Origin: Clostridiales bacterium
GTDB taxonomy: Bacteria > Bacillota > Clostridia > TANB77 > CAG-508
Direction: 5' to 3'
Assembly: GCA_003525075.1 (NCBI GenBank)
Contig: DQFO01000020.1
Coordinates: 90,728 to 154,727 of the forward strand
DNA length: 64,000 nt
In this document: positions 1-8,472 of the stretch, one piece after another
Position numbering within the stretch: position 1 is the first letter of the stretch
Layout of the letters: each line of letters starts with the position of its first letter
The notes under the pieces: generated by a model
Seen by the model: the letters and a program-made list of their open reading frames with translations, nothing else
What the model was told of the DNA's origin: nothing
Database searches by the model: none
Program-made: the position numbers and the translations under genes

Positions 1-2772
1 AAAAGAATATAACATATTATCTAGTCCATATTTGTTAGTAGTACATTTAGGACTCTTATTCATATTTTTGCTTTTTAACATAATGTCATTTCTTAAATTT
101 TGTAAACTTATATCAATTAATTTTATAGTATTATTATTTTTATAATAATAATCTAATGCTTTACAATATTTTTTTACAAATTCTAAAATTAATTCATTTA
201 TATCATCTATACATTTTCTGTAAGATTCCCATGAGTCCATACGTTTATTATAATCATCTATATCTATTACTTGCCTATTAATATCTGTTATCCAATCTAA
301 GTGTAATCTATCACAGTTTATATGTTTTTCTGTATCAGGAATTTTAAACCATTCTAGCAAATCTGTACCTATCATTTTGACATTATATTTTGACTTATCA
401 TAATATAGTCTTCTTGTACAATATATTACTTCCATAACTCTTCCAAAAAAGCTTTTTTCATTCTCATTATTAAGTTTATTTAAAAACTTTACAAATATCT
501 CATCATTTTCTTCCAAACTTACTATATTGTATTTCTTGATTACATATTCCTTTATTTGTTTCAATAACATGAAATATAGCTTGTCCAATTTTTGAACCTT
601 TAAACCAATCATCAAATCTAAAACTTGATCTAACTTTAAGAAATCTATACTATCCACTTTAATGTTTATTAAATATATATTTCTATTAGCCATCCAAAAC
701 AATACATATCCCACCTTAGAATAATCATCTTCTTTTGAAATATGTTTATTTTCTAAATGTTTCTTAATATTTCTTAATAGCAAATCCGTATAATAATATT
801 TGATTTTAAATTGATTTAACTCTATTTTCTCTTTAATTGTTTTTACTAGATTATGATTAATTGATTCAAGTGACTTTAAAGTTTCTTCTCTATTATAATT
901 TAAATATCCAGTTACATCTCCCATGAATAGTATAGAAAAACTATCATTACAAATTTGATTTCCATAGTCAAACTGTTCCTTTTTTTCTATATATAATTTG
1001 TATGTATCTAGCCATAGAATACTCCTTATTAAAGTTGCGTAAGAATCCCATGTTTTATATTGTATAGACGTTGCTTTTTTCAAAAACTCATCTGCACTGT
1101 CCAAATTTTCATACAAAAATTCAGCTATCAATGTAGGATAATATTCAGTTGTACAACTTAAAACATCAATTATTAATTCAATTTTATTGACATATATCCT
1201 GTTCATTATTATATCTGAAAGTATCTTAGCTCTTAACGCATGTGTTGAAATTATATATTTTGAATTTTCTTCTAACTTAATCAAATACTCTTTTTGCAAA
1301 TTTTTTAGTATTTTACTAAAATTATTTGAATTAATTTTTTCAGTCAATATTTCAAAATCTATTTTATAATTATCTTTACCTGCAAATGATACTATCAACA
1401 ATAGTTTTAACCAGTTATCTGCATCACTTTCATTTTCTATAATGTTATCAATTTGGCTTGTAAGTTTATCTTTTAATCTTTGTTTTTCACTTAATAAATA
1501 CATAAATTCCATAAATGGCCCTTTTGCACCAAAGTTATGCCACGCTTCTTCAAAATTCAGAAAATAATCGGAACCATATCTATTATATAATTCTTCAGCC
1601 TCGTCTTTTTCTAATGTGATTTCAATTTCCTTTAGTTCATATAATCCACTATTTATATTAGTTCTTTTATAGTCTTCTTCTCGAATAGTAATTAGCACTT
1701 TTACATTTAAATTTCTTTTTTGTATTTGTTCTAATATCCATTTCCAACTTGTATCATAGGGAGTAATATCTATATATATTATTGTTTCTTGGGTTTTAGA
1801 ACGAGCTAATCCATTAATAGCCACAAGAATGTCTTCCGCCTGTTTAGAGTCTCTTATATGCTCTACCACAAAAACAAACTCTTCGTTAAAATTATCCATT
1901 AAAAATCTATATGCTAAAGAAGATTTTCCTTGCCCCGAAATTCCTCTAATTAATACAATGTTTTTCTCTTTGTAAGCTTGTTTTATATTTTCAATCCATT
2001 TATCTCTATATATATCTAAGTTGTTTCTAATATGGTCAGGTTTTGCATCAATACCATTTCTATACTCTTCTGACAACACTTCAACGGACTTATCTGTTCT
2101 ATAATCCGATAGATTTAATATGGTTCTTCCATATTGTTCATGCATTCCTTTAATACTCACAATATCTTTTATTATTTCATTTACTTTATTATTCCATATT
2201 TTATTATTTGTCATTTCTACTTTTCTAGATAAATTACTAATATAATTAATTAAACAGTTAAAAATTATATTATCAGCTATAGAGGTTTTAAAATTCTTAT
2301 TTAATTTTTCGAATATTTTTTCTTTAAGTGATGCTTCATTCTCTTTTTTTATTTCTATATGTTCAATTATCCAGTTAATTTCTTCATCTGTATAATCATA
2401 GCTTAACATTTTCTTTTTAAAACTTTTGATGCCCTCTTCGTTTCTTTTATTTACTTGTTCCAATTCAAAACCAATATTTCCAAAAGAAATAACTTTAATT
2501 TTTAAATTTTCTGATTTATAATCTAATACACGCCTAAAAAAAGAGTCCTTATCTTTAGGTTTTAAATGAGACAAAGTTAAGTCTGTGCTTATATTTTTGA
2601 CTTGTATTAACTCTTCGACTTTATTATCTTTTTTTATCATTAAATCTTCTACATTTTCAGGATATATATCAAACTTATCTTCTAATATCATTAATCTATA
2701 TGCTATATATACTGTTTGAGAAGAAAAGCCTTTCCATGCAGCTCTAGCTCCAATATCTGATTTTAAATTCAT
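1..2772 (-). CDS. Avs-like nuclease-STAND NTPase, C-terminus off the left edge
   Basis: The open frame starts at ATG 2770-2772 behind an AGGAG site and stays open to base 1, giving at least 924 residues with the C-terminus missing. The N-terminus (residues 1-100) resembles the DUF4297/Cap4 PD-(D/E)XK nucleases: a GARAAWKGF start, acidic residues near 42-43 and a catalytic-type ELIQVK at 54-59. A P-loop, GISGQGKSS, lies near residue 274 and a Walker B-like IIYIDI near 330. A long helical region follows, as in STAND NTPases. By family knowledge, Avs proteins bind a phage protein through the C-terminal region, oligomerise and activate the fused nuclease to degrade DNA. It sits beside other defence genes. 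The target is unknown because the sensor region is cut off. Another nuclease-NACHT family is possible. Confidence 0.7.
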   Translation of the reverse strand, partial: MNLKSDIGARAAWKGFSSQTVYIAYRLMILEDKFDIYPENVEDLMIKKDNKVEELIQVKNISTDLTLSHLKPKDKDSFFRRVLDYKSENLKIKVISFGNIGFELEQVNKRNEEGIKSFKKKMLSYDYTDEEINWIIEHIEIKKENEASLKEKIFEKLNKNFKTSIADNIIFNCLINYISNLSRKVEMTNNKIWNNKVNEIIKDIVSIKGMHEQYGRTILNLSDYRTDKSVEVLSEEYRNGIDAKPDHIRNNLDIYRDKWIENIKQAYKEKNIVLIRGISGQGKSSLAYRFLMDNFNEEFVFVVEHIRDSKQAEDILVAINGLARSKTQETIIYIDITPYDTSWKWILEQIQKRNLNVKVLITIREEDYKRTNINSGLYELKEIEITLEKDEAEELYNRYGSDYFLNFEEAWHNFGAKGPFMEFMYLLSEKQRLKDKLTSQIDNIIENESDADNWLKLLLIVSFAGKDNYKIDFEILTEKINSNNFSKILKNLQKEYLIKLEENSKYIISTHALRAKILSDIIMNRIYVNKIELIIDVLSCTTEYYPTLIAEFLYENLDSADEFLKKATSIQYKTWDSYATLIRSILWLDTYKLYIEKKEQFDYGNQICNDSFSILFMGDVTGYLNYNREETLKSLESINHNLVKTIKEKIELNQFKIKYYYTDLLLRNIKKHLENKHISKEDDYSKVGYVLFWMANRNIYLINIKVDSIDFLKLDQVLDLMIGLKVQKLDKLYFMLLKQIKEYVIKKYNIVSLEENDEIFVKFLNKLNNENEKSFFGRVMEVIYCTRRLYYDKSKYNVKMIGTDLLEWFKIPDTEKHINCDRLHLDWITDINRQVIDIDDYNKRMDSWESYRKCIDDINELILEFVKKYCKALDYYYKNNNTIKLIDISLQNLRNDIMLKSKNMNKSPKCTTNKYGLDNMLYSF

Positions 2773-2869
2773 ATAATATCTCCTATAACTATAACTTTTT
2801 CTATTAAATATTCATTTATTTCTATTACAAATATTATCCATAAGCTTCGAAGTTGTATTAATGTATCAA

Positions 2870-2918
2870 AAAAGCAAAATAATCCTGTAACTTTTAATCA
2901 CTCTCATATTTTGCTTTT
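2870..2918 (-). terminator. Terminator-like hairpin after the RloB-like gene
   Basis: The 12-bp arms AAAAGCAAAATA and TATTTTGCTTTT are perfectly complementary around a 25-nt loop, just past the stop of the RloB-like gene. A very similar hairpin follows the endonuclease pseudogene at 20553-20602, suggesting a shared module end. The U-tract lies within the stem, so termination strength is uncertain. Confidence 0.5.
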
Positions 2919-2929
2919 CCTTTGTAAAC

Positions 2930-3574
2930 TTATTCTAAATACTCTTTTAATCCATCAACGATTTTATATACTTTAGTCATTGGATTTCTTTGTGAAGCTT
3001 GTCCATCTTTGTTTAATTCTTCCATATATTCGCAATTCTTTATCGCAGTATGTAACTTTCCTTTGCTTGTAACTTTATCAAATATATTTACATCATTCTT
3101 AGAATACTCACCTAATTCACTTTTTTGAAATTCTTTACTAAGTTCTTGTAATACAGCATCTTTTGAAACATACCTGTTCACTTTCTTAAAATGTGCTAAT
3201 AGCCAAAGCTCAAAATTGGGATTAGACCAAGCTACATTATAATTGCAATTGTCTATTGCTGAATTAAATTGTTCATCATTATAATCATCTTTGTCAAATA
3301 CTACCCAGACTTGTCCATATACCTTATTAGCATGATTAACTGTTTTTTGAGTATATTTTACTAAAGATGTTGTATTCATTCCTGTACCTTTTATATCAAT
3401 ATTCGGAATTAATACATCCACTTTGCTTCCATAATTTTTATTTATCTTTTTCTTTAATCCATTAAAATAATTTGGTTCAGTTTGCTTCCCTTCACATACA
3501 ATTAAGTAATTAGCTGGTGCAAGCCTCTTACTTTTTAATCTGTCTTTCCTTGATATATTTTTATTATTCTTCAT
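2930..3574 (-). CDS. RloB-like Toprim-fold protein (AbiLii-like)
   Basis: A 214-residue protein of the RloB family. After a basic N-terminus it has a Toprim-like CEGKQTE motif (about residues 27-33) and an acidic VVFDKDD strand (about residues 91-97) that would bind metal. RloB proteins are encoded with RloA AAA ATPases, and the pair corresponds to lactococcal AbiL abortive infection. The start overlaps the ATPase gene by 11 bp, so the two are translationally coupled. By analogy with OLD-type systems the ATPase would control a nuclease activity here, but this is not shown by the sequence. Confidence 0.8.
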   Translation of the reverse strand: MKNNKNISRKDRLKSKRLAPANYLIVCEGKQTEPNYFNGLKKKINKNYGSKVDVLIPNIDIKGTGMNTTSLVKYTQKTVNHANKVYGQVWVVFDKDDYNDEQFNSAIDNCNYNVAWSNPNFELWLLAHFKKVNRYVSKDAVLQELSKEFQKSELGEYSKNDVNIFDKVTSKGKLHTAIKNCEYMEELNKDGQASQRNPMTKVYKIVDGLKEYLE

Positions 3575-4796
3575 GTATTATATCAAATTCTTCCAATACT
3601 GGAATAGCACCATATCTTCCAGTTAAATAATCTTTATTGTATGTTGCATCATTTCTTACTTTTTTACCTGCATTTTTATCATCTTCTAATATATAATCAG
3701 ATAATGCATATATTTCTGAAATTCCGTCTTTATCTTTTTCTGCAAACCATATCTCATCTCTTCTAAATGTTTCTTTGTTTAAGTTTACCGTATCATGTGT
3801 TGAATATATTAACTGTCCATTTCCTATATTAGTCTGACTATTATGGAATAAGTTAATAATATATCTAGTTAATAATGGATGTAATTTTGCATCTAATTCA
3901 TCAACAAATAATACCATTCCATTTTTTAATGCATCCATAAAGAAATCAAATAAGTGAAACATTTTTCTCGTACCATTAGATTCTAAATAAAATGGTAATG
4001 CTTTTAACTCTCCATTTTCTCCTCTGTGAAAAACTTCAATATCTATAATACCATTATTACTTTTAACGGCTTCTATTGAATCTGGTGTAGTTCTTATTCC
4101 TTCAATTCCAGAATCAAATGTTTTTATAAATTTTAATAGTTCTTTTTTATAGTTTTCATCGCTTAGTATTTTTAATGAAACTCTGTTATTAATAAATCTT
4201 TCAAAATTTGGATTACCTAAGTCTAAATACATGCTATTCACAAACCAGTCATATACATTGCTGAAATCCTCATTATTTCTATCTATTTTGCTATATATAT
4301 TTAAGAATAATGTTCTTTCATCTATATTCACTAAATCTGAAATTTTATTAGGTTTCATTGATACATTGTTATTTTCTCTTTCGAAAATAGCATAAAATTT
4401 ATTTACTCTTTTCTCAAATAACCACTCTGAAATAATTGTATCCTTTAAAACTTCAAAACCATATTTATATATTTTATTGTTTTTAGCTAATATTTCTACT
4501 TCTAAAGCGATTGGAGCATTATTTATCATAAAGCTATAAATATTTTCTTCATCTATTGGAGAATTCTTTTTAGAGTCATCACTTACTAATATTCTTTTTT
4601 TCATATAATCAAAAGCCTGTAACACATTAGTTTTTCCACTAGCATTGGCACCATAAATTGCAGATACTTTCAAATATTCACCATTTTCTGTTTTAGCCAC
4701 ATTATATTCATGTTCTTTTAATGATGTTGCTTCCATATCTAAACAATTTTCATTTTTAAAAGATTTGAAATTTTTAAAACTAAATCTTATTAACAT
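3564..4796 (-). CDS. RloA-like AAA/SMC-type ATPase (AbiLi-like)
   Basis: A 410-residue ATPase of the AAA_15/AAA_21 (RecF/SMC-like) class. It opens with the FSFKNFKSF strand typical of this class and has Walker A YGANASGKTNVL (about 49-60), Walker B MVLFVDELDAKLHP (about 293-306) and a YSTHDT switch histidine. AGGAGG precedes the ATG. A consensus promoter lies at 4822-4850. It overlaps the RloB-like gene by 11 bp, making a two-gene operon. As the ATPase half of an AbiL/RloAB defence pair it likely senses infection and licenses the Toprim partner. Motifs are intact. Confidence 0.82.
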   Translation of the reverse strand: MLIRFSFKNFKSFKNENCLDMEATSLKEHEYNVAKTENGEYLKVSAIYGANASGKTNVLQAFDYMKKRILVSDDSKKNSPIDEENIYSFMINNAPIALEVEILAKNNKIYKYGFEVLKDTIISEWLFEKRVNKFYAIFERENNNVSMKPNKISDLVNIDERTLFLNIYSKIDRNNEDFSNVYDWFVNSMYLDLGNPNFERFINNRVSLKILSDENYKKELLKFIKTFDSGIEGIRTTPDSIEAVKSNNGIIDIEVFHRGENGELKALPFYLESNGTRKMFHLFDFFMDALKNGMVLFVDELDAKLHPLLTRYIINLFHNSQTNIGNGQLIYSTHDTVNLNKETFRRDEIWFAEKDKDGISEIYALSDYILEDDKNAGKKVRNDATYNKDYLTGRYGAIPVLEEFDIIHEE

Positions 4797-4821
4797 TTTA
4801 AAATCCTCCTTTACTTTATAT

Positions 4822-4850
4822 ATTATATGCTAAAGTCAAAAAAATATCAA
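4822..4850 (-). promoter_or_regulatory. Promoter of the RloA/RloB operon
   Basis: On the minus strand, TTGATA (4845-4850) is followed after exactly 17 bp by TATAAT (4822-4827), about 25 bp before the ATG of the ATPase gene. Confidence 0.7.
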
Positions 4851-4884
4851 CATTTTTGAGATATTTTCTCAATTTTATTAATAT

Positions 4885-5646
4885 TTATTTAAAAATACTA
4901 TTAAATTCTAATGGTACTATATTTTCATAAAGTAATGTAAACTGTGAGTTAACTTGTCTATAATCATGATAATGTCCAAAATACCATTTTTTAAACTCAC
5001 ATTTTTCTGAAACTTCTTGTAAATAATCTGTTAAAATATCTTTTTTATAAGATGGATTTAGTAATGTTTGAATGCTTGTAGGACAGCAATGAGAAATAAT
5101 ATAATCAACTTTATAATTTACTTTTTCTAAATTTTTTATTCCGTTTTGCATCTCTTCTTCAGTTGGAAGTTCTAAATCCCACCATGAATAATCTCTTATT
5201 CTAAAATATGCACCTCTTTTTCGATACTCATATATTTTTTCATATTCATCTATATTTAATATTCCATCTTGTATGTCATGTGATCTTGCACCACCAAATG
5301 CAAAAAATTTCTTATTATCTATATCATATATTCCCCCACGCATTAAATGAATAACAGAATCTCTTATTTTATGTACTTTTCCTCCATGCCATTCTTCTAC
5401 TGGATATCTATATAATCTTTCAAAATTCTCATGATTTCCATCGACAAATAAAGTAGTAAAGTTTTTATTATTTAACCAATCTATCCAATGCTTTTCATAT
5501 ATGCTTTCTACTATGTAGTTCCATACTCCACCAAAATCACCACAAATAATTACATAATCATTTTTAGTCATATCAGATTGTATTGGAAATTTATCATCTT
5601 CAAATCTCGAAAAATCAGCATGAGTATCACCTGTAATGTAAATCAT
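4885..5646 (-). CDS. Calcineurin-like metallophosphoesterase
   Basis: A 253-residue phosphoesterase with the full metal-binding set: GDTHAD (6-11), GDFGGVW (36-42), GNHE (about 70-73), a SH motif near 184 and GHYHDY near 222. AAAGGAG precedes the ATG. It lies 15 bp downstream of the helicase-nuclease gene on the same strand, so the two are probably co-transcribed. The family cleaves phosphoesters in nucleotides or nucleic acids. The substrate here is unknown. Its placement suggests it processes nucleic-acid ends or a nucleotide signal together with the helicase, but this is inference from position only. Confidence 0.8.
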   Translation of the reverse strand: MIYITGDTHADFSRFEDDKFPIQSDMTKNDYVIICGDFGGVWNYIVESIYEKHWIDWLNNKNFTTLFVDGNHENFERLYRYPVEEWHGGKVHKIRDSVIHLMRGGIYDIDNKKFFAFGGARSHDIQDGILNIDEYEKIYEYRKRGAYFRIRDYSWWDLELPTEEEMQNGIKNLEKVNYKVDYIISHCCPTSIQTLLNPSYKKDILTDYLQEVSEKCEFKKWYFGHYHDYRQVNSQFTLLYENIVPLEFNSIFK

Positions 5647-5661
5647 TGTTAACTCCTTTGA

Positions 5662-8361
5662 TTAATTTGCAAATATTTCTCTTATTTTTTCTTCTAATAT
5701 TTTCTTTTCTCCACTTCCTGCTGTACTAAGTCTAATTAATGGAACCTCATACTTTTCTAATATCCTATCTTTTAATTTGTCTCTTTCTTGCTGCTTTGTT
5801 CCTTCTTTATGATAATAATATCCATCAACCTCTATAGCTAAAACCATCTTTTTATCCATTTTATTAAATATTACAAAATCAATATGTGTCCAATCATTAT
5901 TTGCATATAATTTTTCTTCTTCATTTAATAAATCATCATTTGCTAAAATATCCATTAATGGAATATGAACAACTATATCTAAATTATCAAAGTTATTCTC
6001 CTTTATAACTTCCTCTATCAAGTTATATGTTAAATTTTCCGAATCATAGTCAGATATTCTCTTTTTATTTTTCAAATATTCCATACGTTGTTTTCTATTT
6101 TCCTTATACAGCATATCATATATTGATTTTGTTTTGCTTTCGACTACTTCAAAATTATTATATTGAATATATTTTATTAAATCATCTATGTTAGTGCCTA
6201 CATTATTTTCGCTATCTGATACGACTACTCTTAAAAATCTTTTTGCTCTTGTTACGGCAACATTTAACATTTTAGGATCATCAACAAATTCTCCTATTTC
6301 ATTATCTACCGTTGTTAATATTATTGCTTCTTCTTCTCTGCCTTGAAATTTATGTATTGTATCAATCTTTAGTTCTGTTCCAAATCTTGCTTCTAATTCC
6401 TTCTTTTGTTCTCTGTATGGAGAAATTACACCTATATCTTTTATAGTTATTTTTTCTGTAAGTTTCGGCATAATCTCTTTTTCTATAATATCTATTTGTC
6501 TAATATTCTTATGTCCTCTGGCATGATTGCCTTTTGCAGAAATGTATGCCTCTAATACATTATTCTCTCCTTTATCTTCTGTCATTACTATTAAATTTCC
6601 ATCGTAAAATTTCTTATTGCAAAATTGTATAATTTTAGGATGACATCTATAATGTTCTTGCAATAATTTTTTTGGAGCATCTGTTACTGTATTACTTACA
6701 GATGATAAAAAGCTATTTTGTAAATAGTCATAATTACTTGGTATCATATATTTCTTTGAAATTTCCTCTATTGTATTTTTATTATCTGTTGTAATAACAT
6801 TAGGTAATTGTTTTAAATCTCCTACAATTACAGCATTTCTTGCTACTGATAAAGCTAAAACTCCCGTAATTAAATCTACTTGTGATGATTCGTCCATTAT
6901 AATATAATCAAACATATAATTTTTATTTAAACACTTTTTAATTGAGTAAGTAGTGCTAAAAACAATAGGATAATCTTCATTGAACTGCTTAGAATTATTA
7001 TATAAGTCTTTTATATCATATATTTTTCTTTCTACATTCTGACTATATCTCTTTCTTAAATATTCATTTAATAATTTTATAGAATCATCTATTAATATAT
7101 TTAACTTGTTATTCCCCAATTGTTCTAATTGTTTACTATTATTTTTTATTGTATTTTCTAATTCCATTTCTTTTACTATAAAAAATAATCTATTATAACA
7201 ATTTATTATATCTTTTCTTTCTCTTTTATAAAAATCTTTTTTTCCTATTCCATATAAAAATTGAGATTTTATTCTAAACCACAAATTTATTTCTTGTAAT
7301 TCTTCATACTCTACTTTCAGTTTCATTATTATTTTAGATGTTATCTTTTTTATATTCCTAATTTTAGGCATATTTATATTATTATCGTGATGTTTATTGA
7401 AATATTGATGTTGTAATTTTATTTCATTTAATTCTTCTCTTAATTTAGCTATGTTATTTTGAATATCAAATATCTTAGTAATACTTTCATTTAATTCTAA
7501 TATTTCATTTTGTGTAGAATATTCATCTTCAAGTTTATCTCCAAATTTAGGATATTGTCCTGTTTGATTATTTATAAACTCTTCCTTATTTTCTCTCTTT
7601 CCTAATCTTGCACATAGATAATCTAAATTATATTTTTGCAATTTTTCATATACATTATCTGTTGCAGCATTATTATTTGAAACAACTGCAACTGTTTGTC
7701 CATTCTTTACTATATTTGCAATTATATTTAATATTGTTTGAGTTTTACCAGTACCTGGAGGTCCCTCTATTATGCTTATTTGACTACTCATAGCATTTCT
7801 TACTGCTTGGAATTGCGACTTGTTTGCTCCAAAAGGAAAAATAATATTATTTAAATTTACATTCATTTTGTATATGCCTGTTTTTGGATTTAAATATTTA
7901 TATAAAGCAGTATCGCTAGATATGAAATTAATTCCTTCATATTCATCAGTAAGTAATGATTTTCCATCTTCTGTTTTTACACTTACAACCTTAGAAATTT
8001 CTTTATAATAATCAAATTTATTAATTGATAATGTTTGAGACTCATTATTTTTTACTAACTGTAAACTATATTCTGAAACTACAATAGATGTACCATCTCC
8101 AAAAAATAATTTACAAATACTTTCAAATTTTAATATCTTTATAACATTATATACATATCCTTGATTTAAAATTATTCTTTTATCTTTTATATCTATTTCA
8201 GTAGGATTCTTATAAAATTGAAAGTCTCTTCTTGAATAAGAATACATTTTTCCAGTGCTTTTATATTTTATATTTATAAGATTCTTATTATTTTCATAGC
8301 TAATAATATCCTCGGTTTTATCTTCGTTTTTTATAATTATTAAATATTTATTTACGTCCAT
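5662..8361 (-). CDS. SF1 (UPF1/DNA2-like) helicase fused to a DUF2726-like nuclease
   Basis: About 899 residues. The ATG at 8359-8361 is preferred because TGGAGTGG lies just before it; an alternative in-frame ATG is four codons upstream. SF1 motifs in order: Walker A EGPPGTGKTQ (about 200), DESSQVD (Walker B, about 490), GDLKQLP (III), EHYRCHP (IV), TIHKFQGREE (V) and VAVTRAK (VI). The last 120 residues form a PD-(D/E)XK/Vsr-like nuclease of DUF2726 type with HIDFVIF and AIEVDGYYYHKEG. A long coiled region (about 280-450) interrupts the first RecA domain. It probably unwinds and cleaves invading DNA. The metallophosphoesterase gene follows. A degenerate copy of its 5' end and promoter persists at about 37931-38075. 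Confidence 0.8.
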   Translation of the reverse strand: MDVNKYLIIIKNEDKTEDIISYENNKNLINIKYKSTGKMYSYSRRDFQFYKNPTEIDIKDKRIILNQGYVYNVIKILKFESICKLFFGDGTSIVVSEYSLQLVKNNESQTLSINKFDYYKEISKVVSVKTEDGKSLLTDEYEGINFISSDTALYKYLNPKTGIYKMNVNLNNIIFPFGANKSQFQAVRNAMSSQISIIEGPPGTGKTQTILNIIANIVKNGQTVAVVSNNNAATDNVYEKLQKYNLDYLCARLGKRENKEEFINNQTGQYPKFGDKLEDEYSTQNEILELNESITKIFDIQNNIAKLREELNEIKLQHQYFNKHHDNNINMPKIRNIKKITSKIIMKLKVEYEELQEINLWFRIKSQFLYGIGKKDFYKRERKDIINCYNRLFFIVKEMELENTIKNNSKQLEQLGNNKLNILIDDSIKLLNEYLRKRYSQNVERKIYDIKDLYNNSKQFNEDYPIVFSTTYSIKKCLNKNYMFDYIIMDESSQVDLITGVLALSVARNAVIVGDLKQLPNVITTDNKNTIEEISKKYMIPSNYDYLQNSFLSSVSNTVTDAPKKLLQEHYRCHPKIIQFCNKKFYDGNLIVMTEDKGENNVLEAYISAKGNHARGHKNIRQIDIIEKEIMPKLTEKITIKDIGVISPYREQKKELEARFGTELKIDTIHKFQGREEEAIILTTVDNEIGEFVDDPKMLNVAVTRAKRFLRVVVSDSENNVGTNIDDLIKYIQYNNFEVVESKTKSIYDMLYKENRKQRMEYLKNKKRISDYDSENLTYNLIEEVIKENNFDNLDIVVHIPLMDILANDDLLNEEEKLYANNDWTHIDFVIFNKMDKKMVLAIEVDGYYYHKEGTKQQERDKLKDRILEKYEVPLIRLSTAGSGEKKILEEKIREIFAN

Positions 8362-8472
8362 TTGCCACTCCATTATTTAGCAGTATTTTTTTTAAACATA
8401 CTTTTATATAATATGATATCTTTACTTGTTAATTTTTATTGTTAAGTTATTATATACTATCTCTTACATCAC

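Noticed and set aside
1187..1369. Small plus-strand frame rich in hydrophobic residues
   Set aside because: It is antisense to the STAND gene, has no ribosome site, and reflects the A/T bias. Many similar shadow frames were dropped for the same reason.
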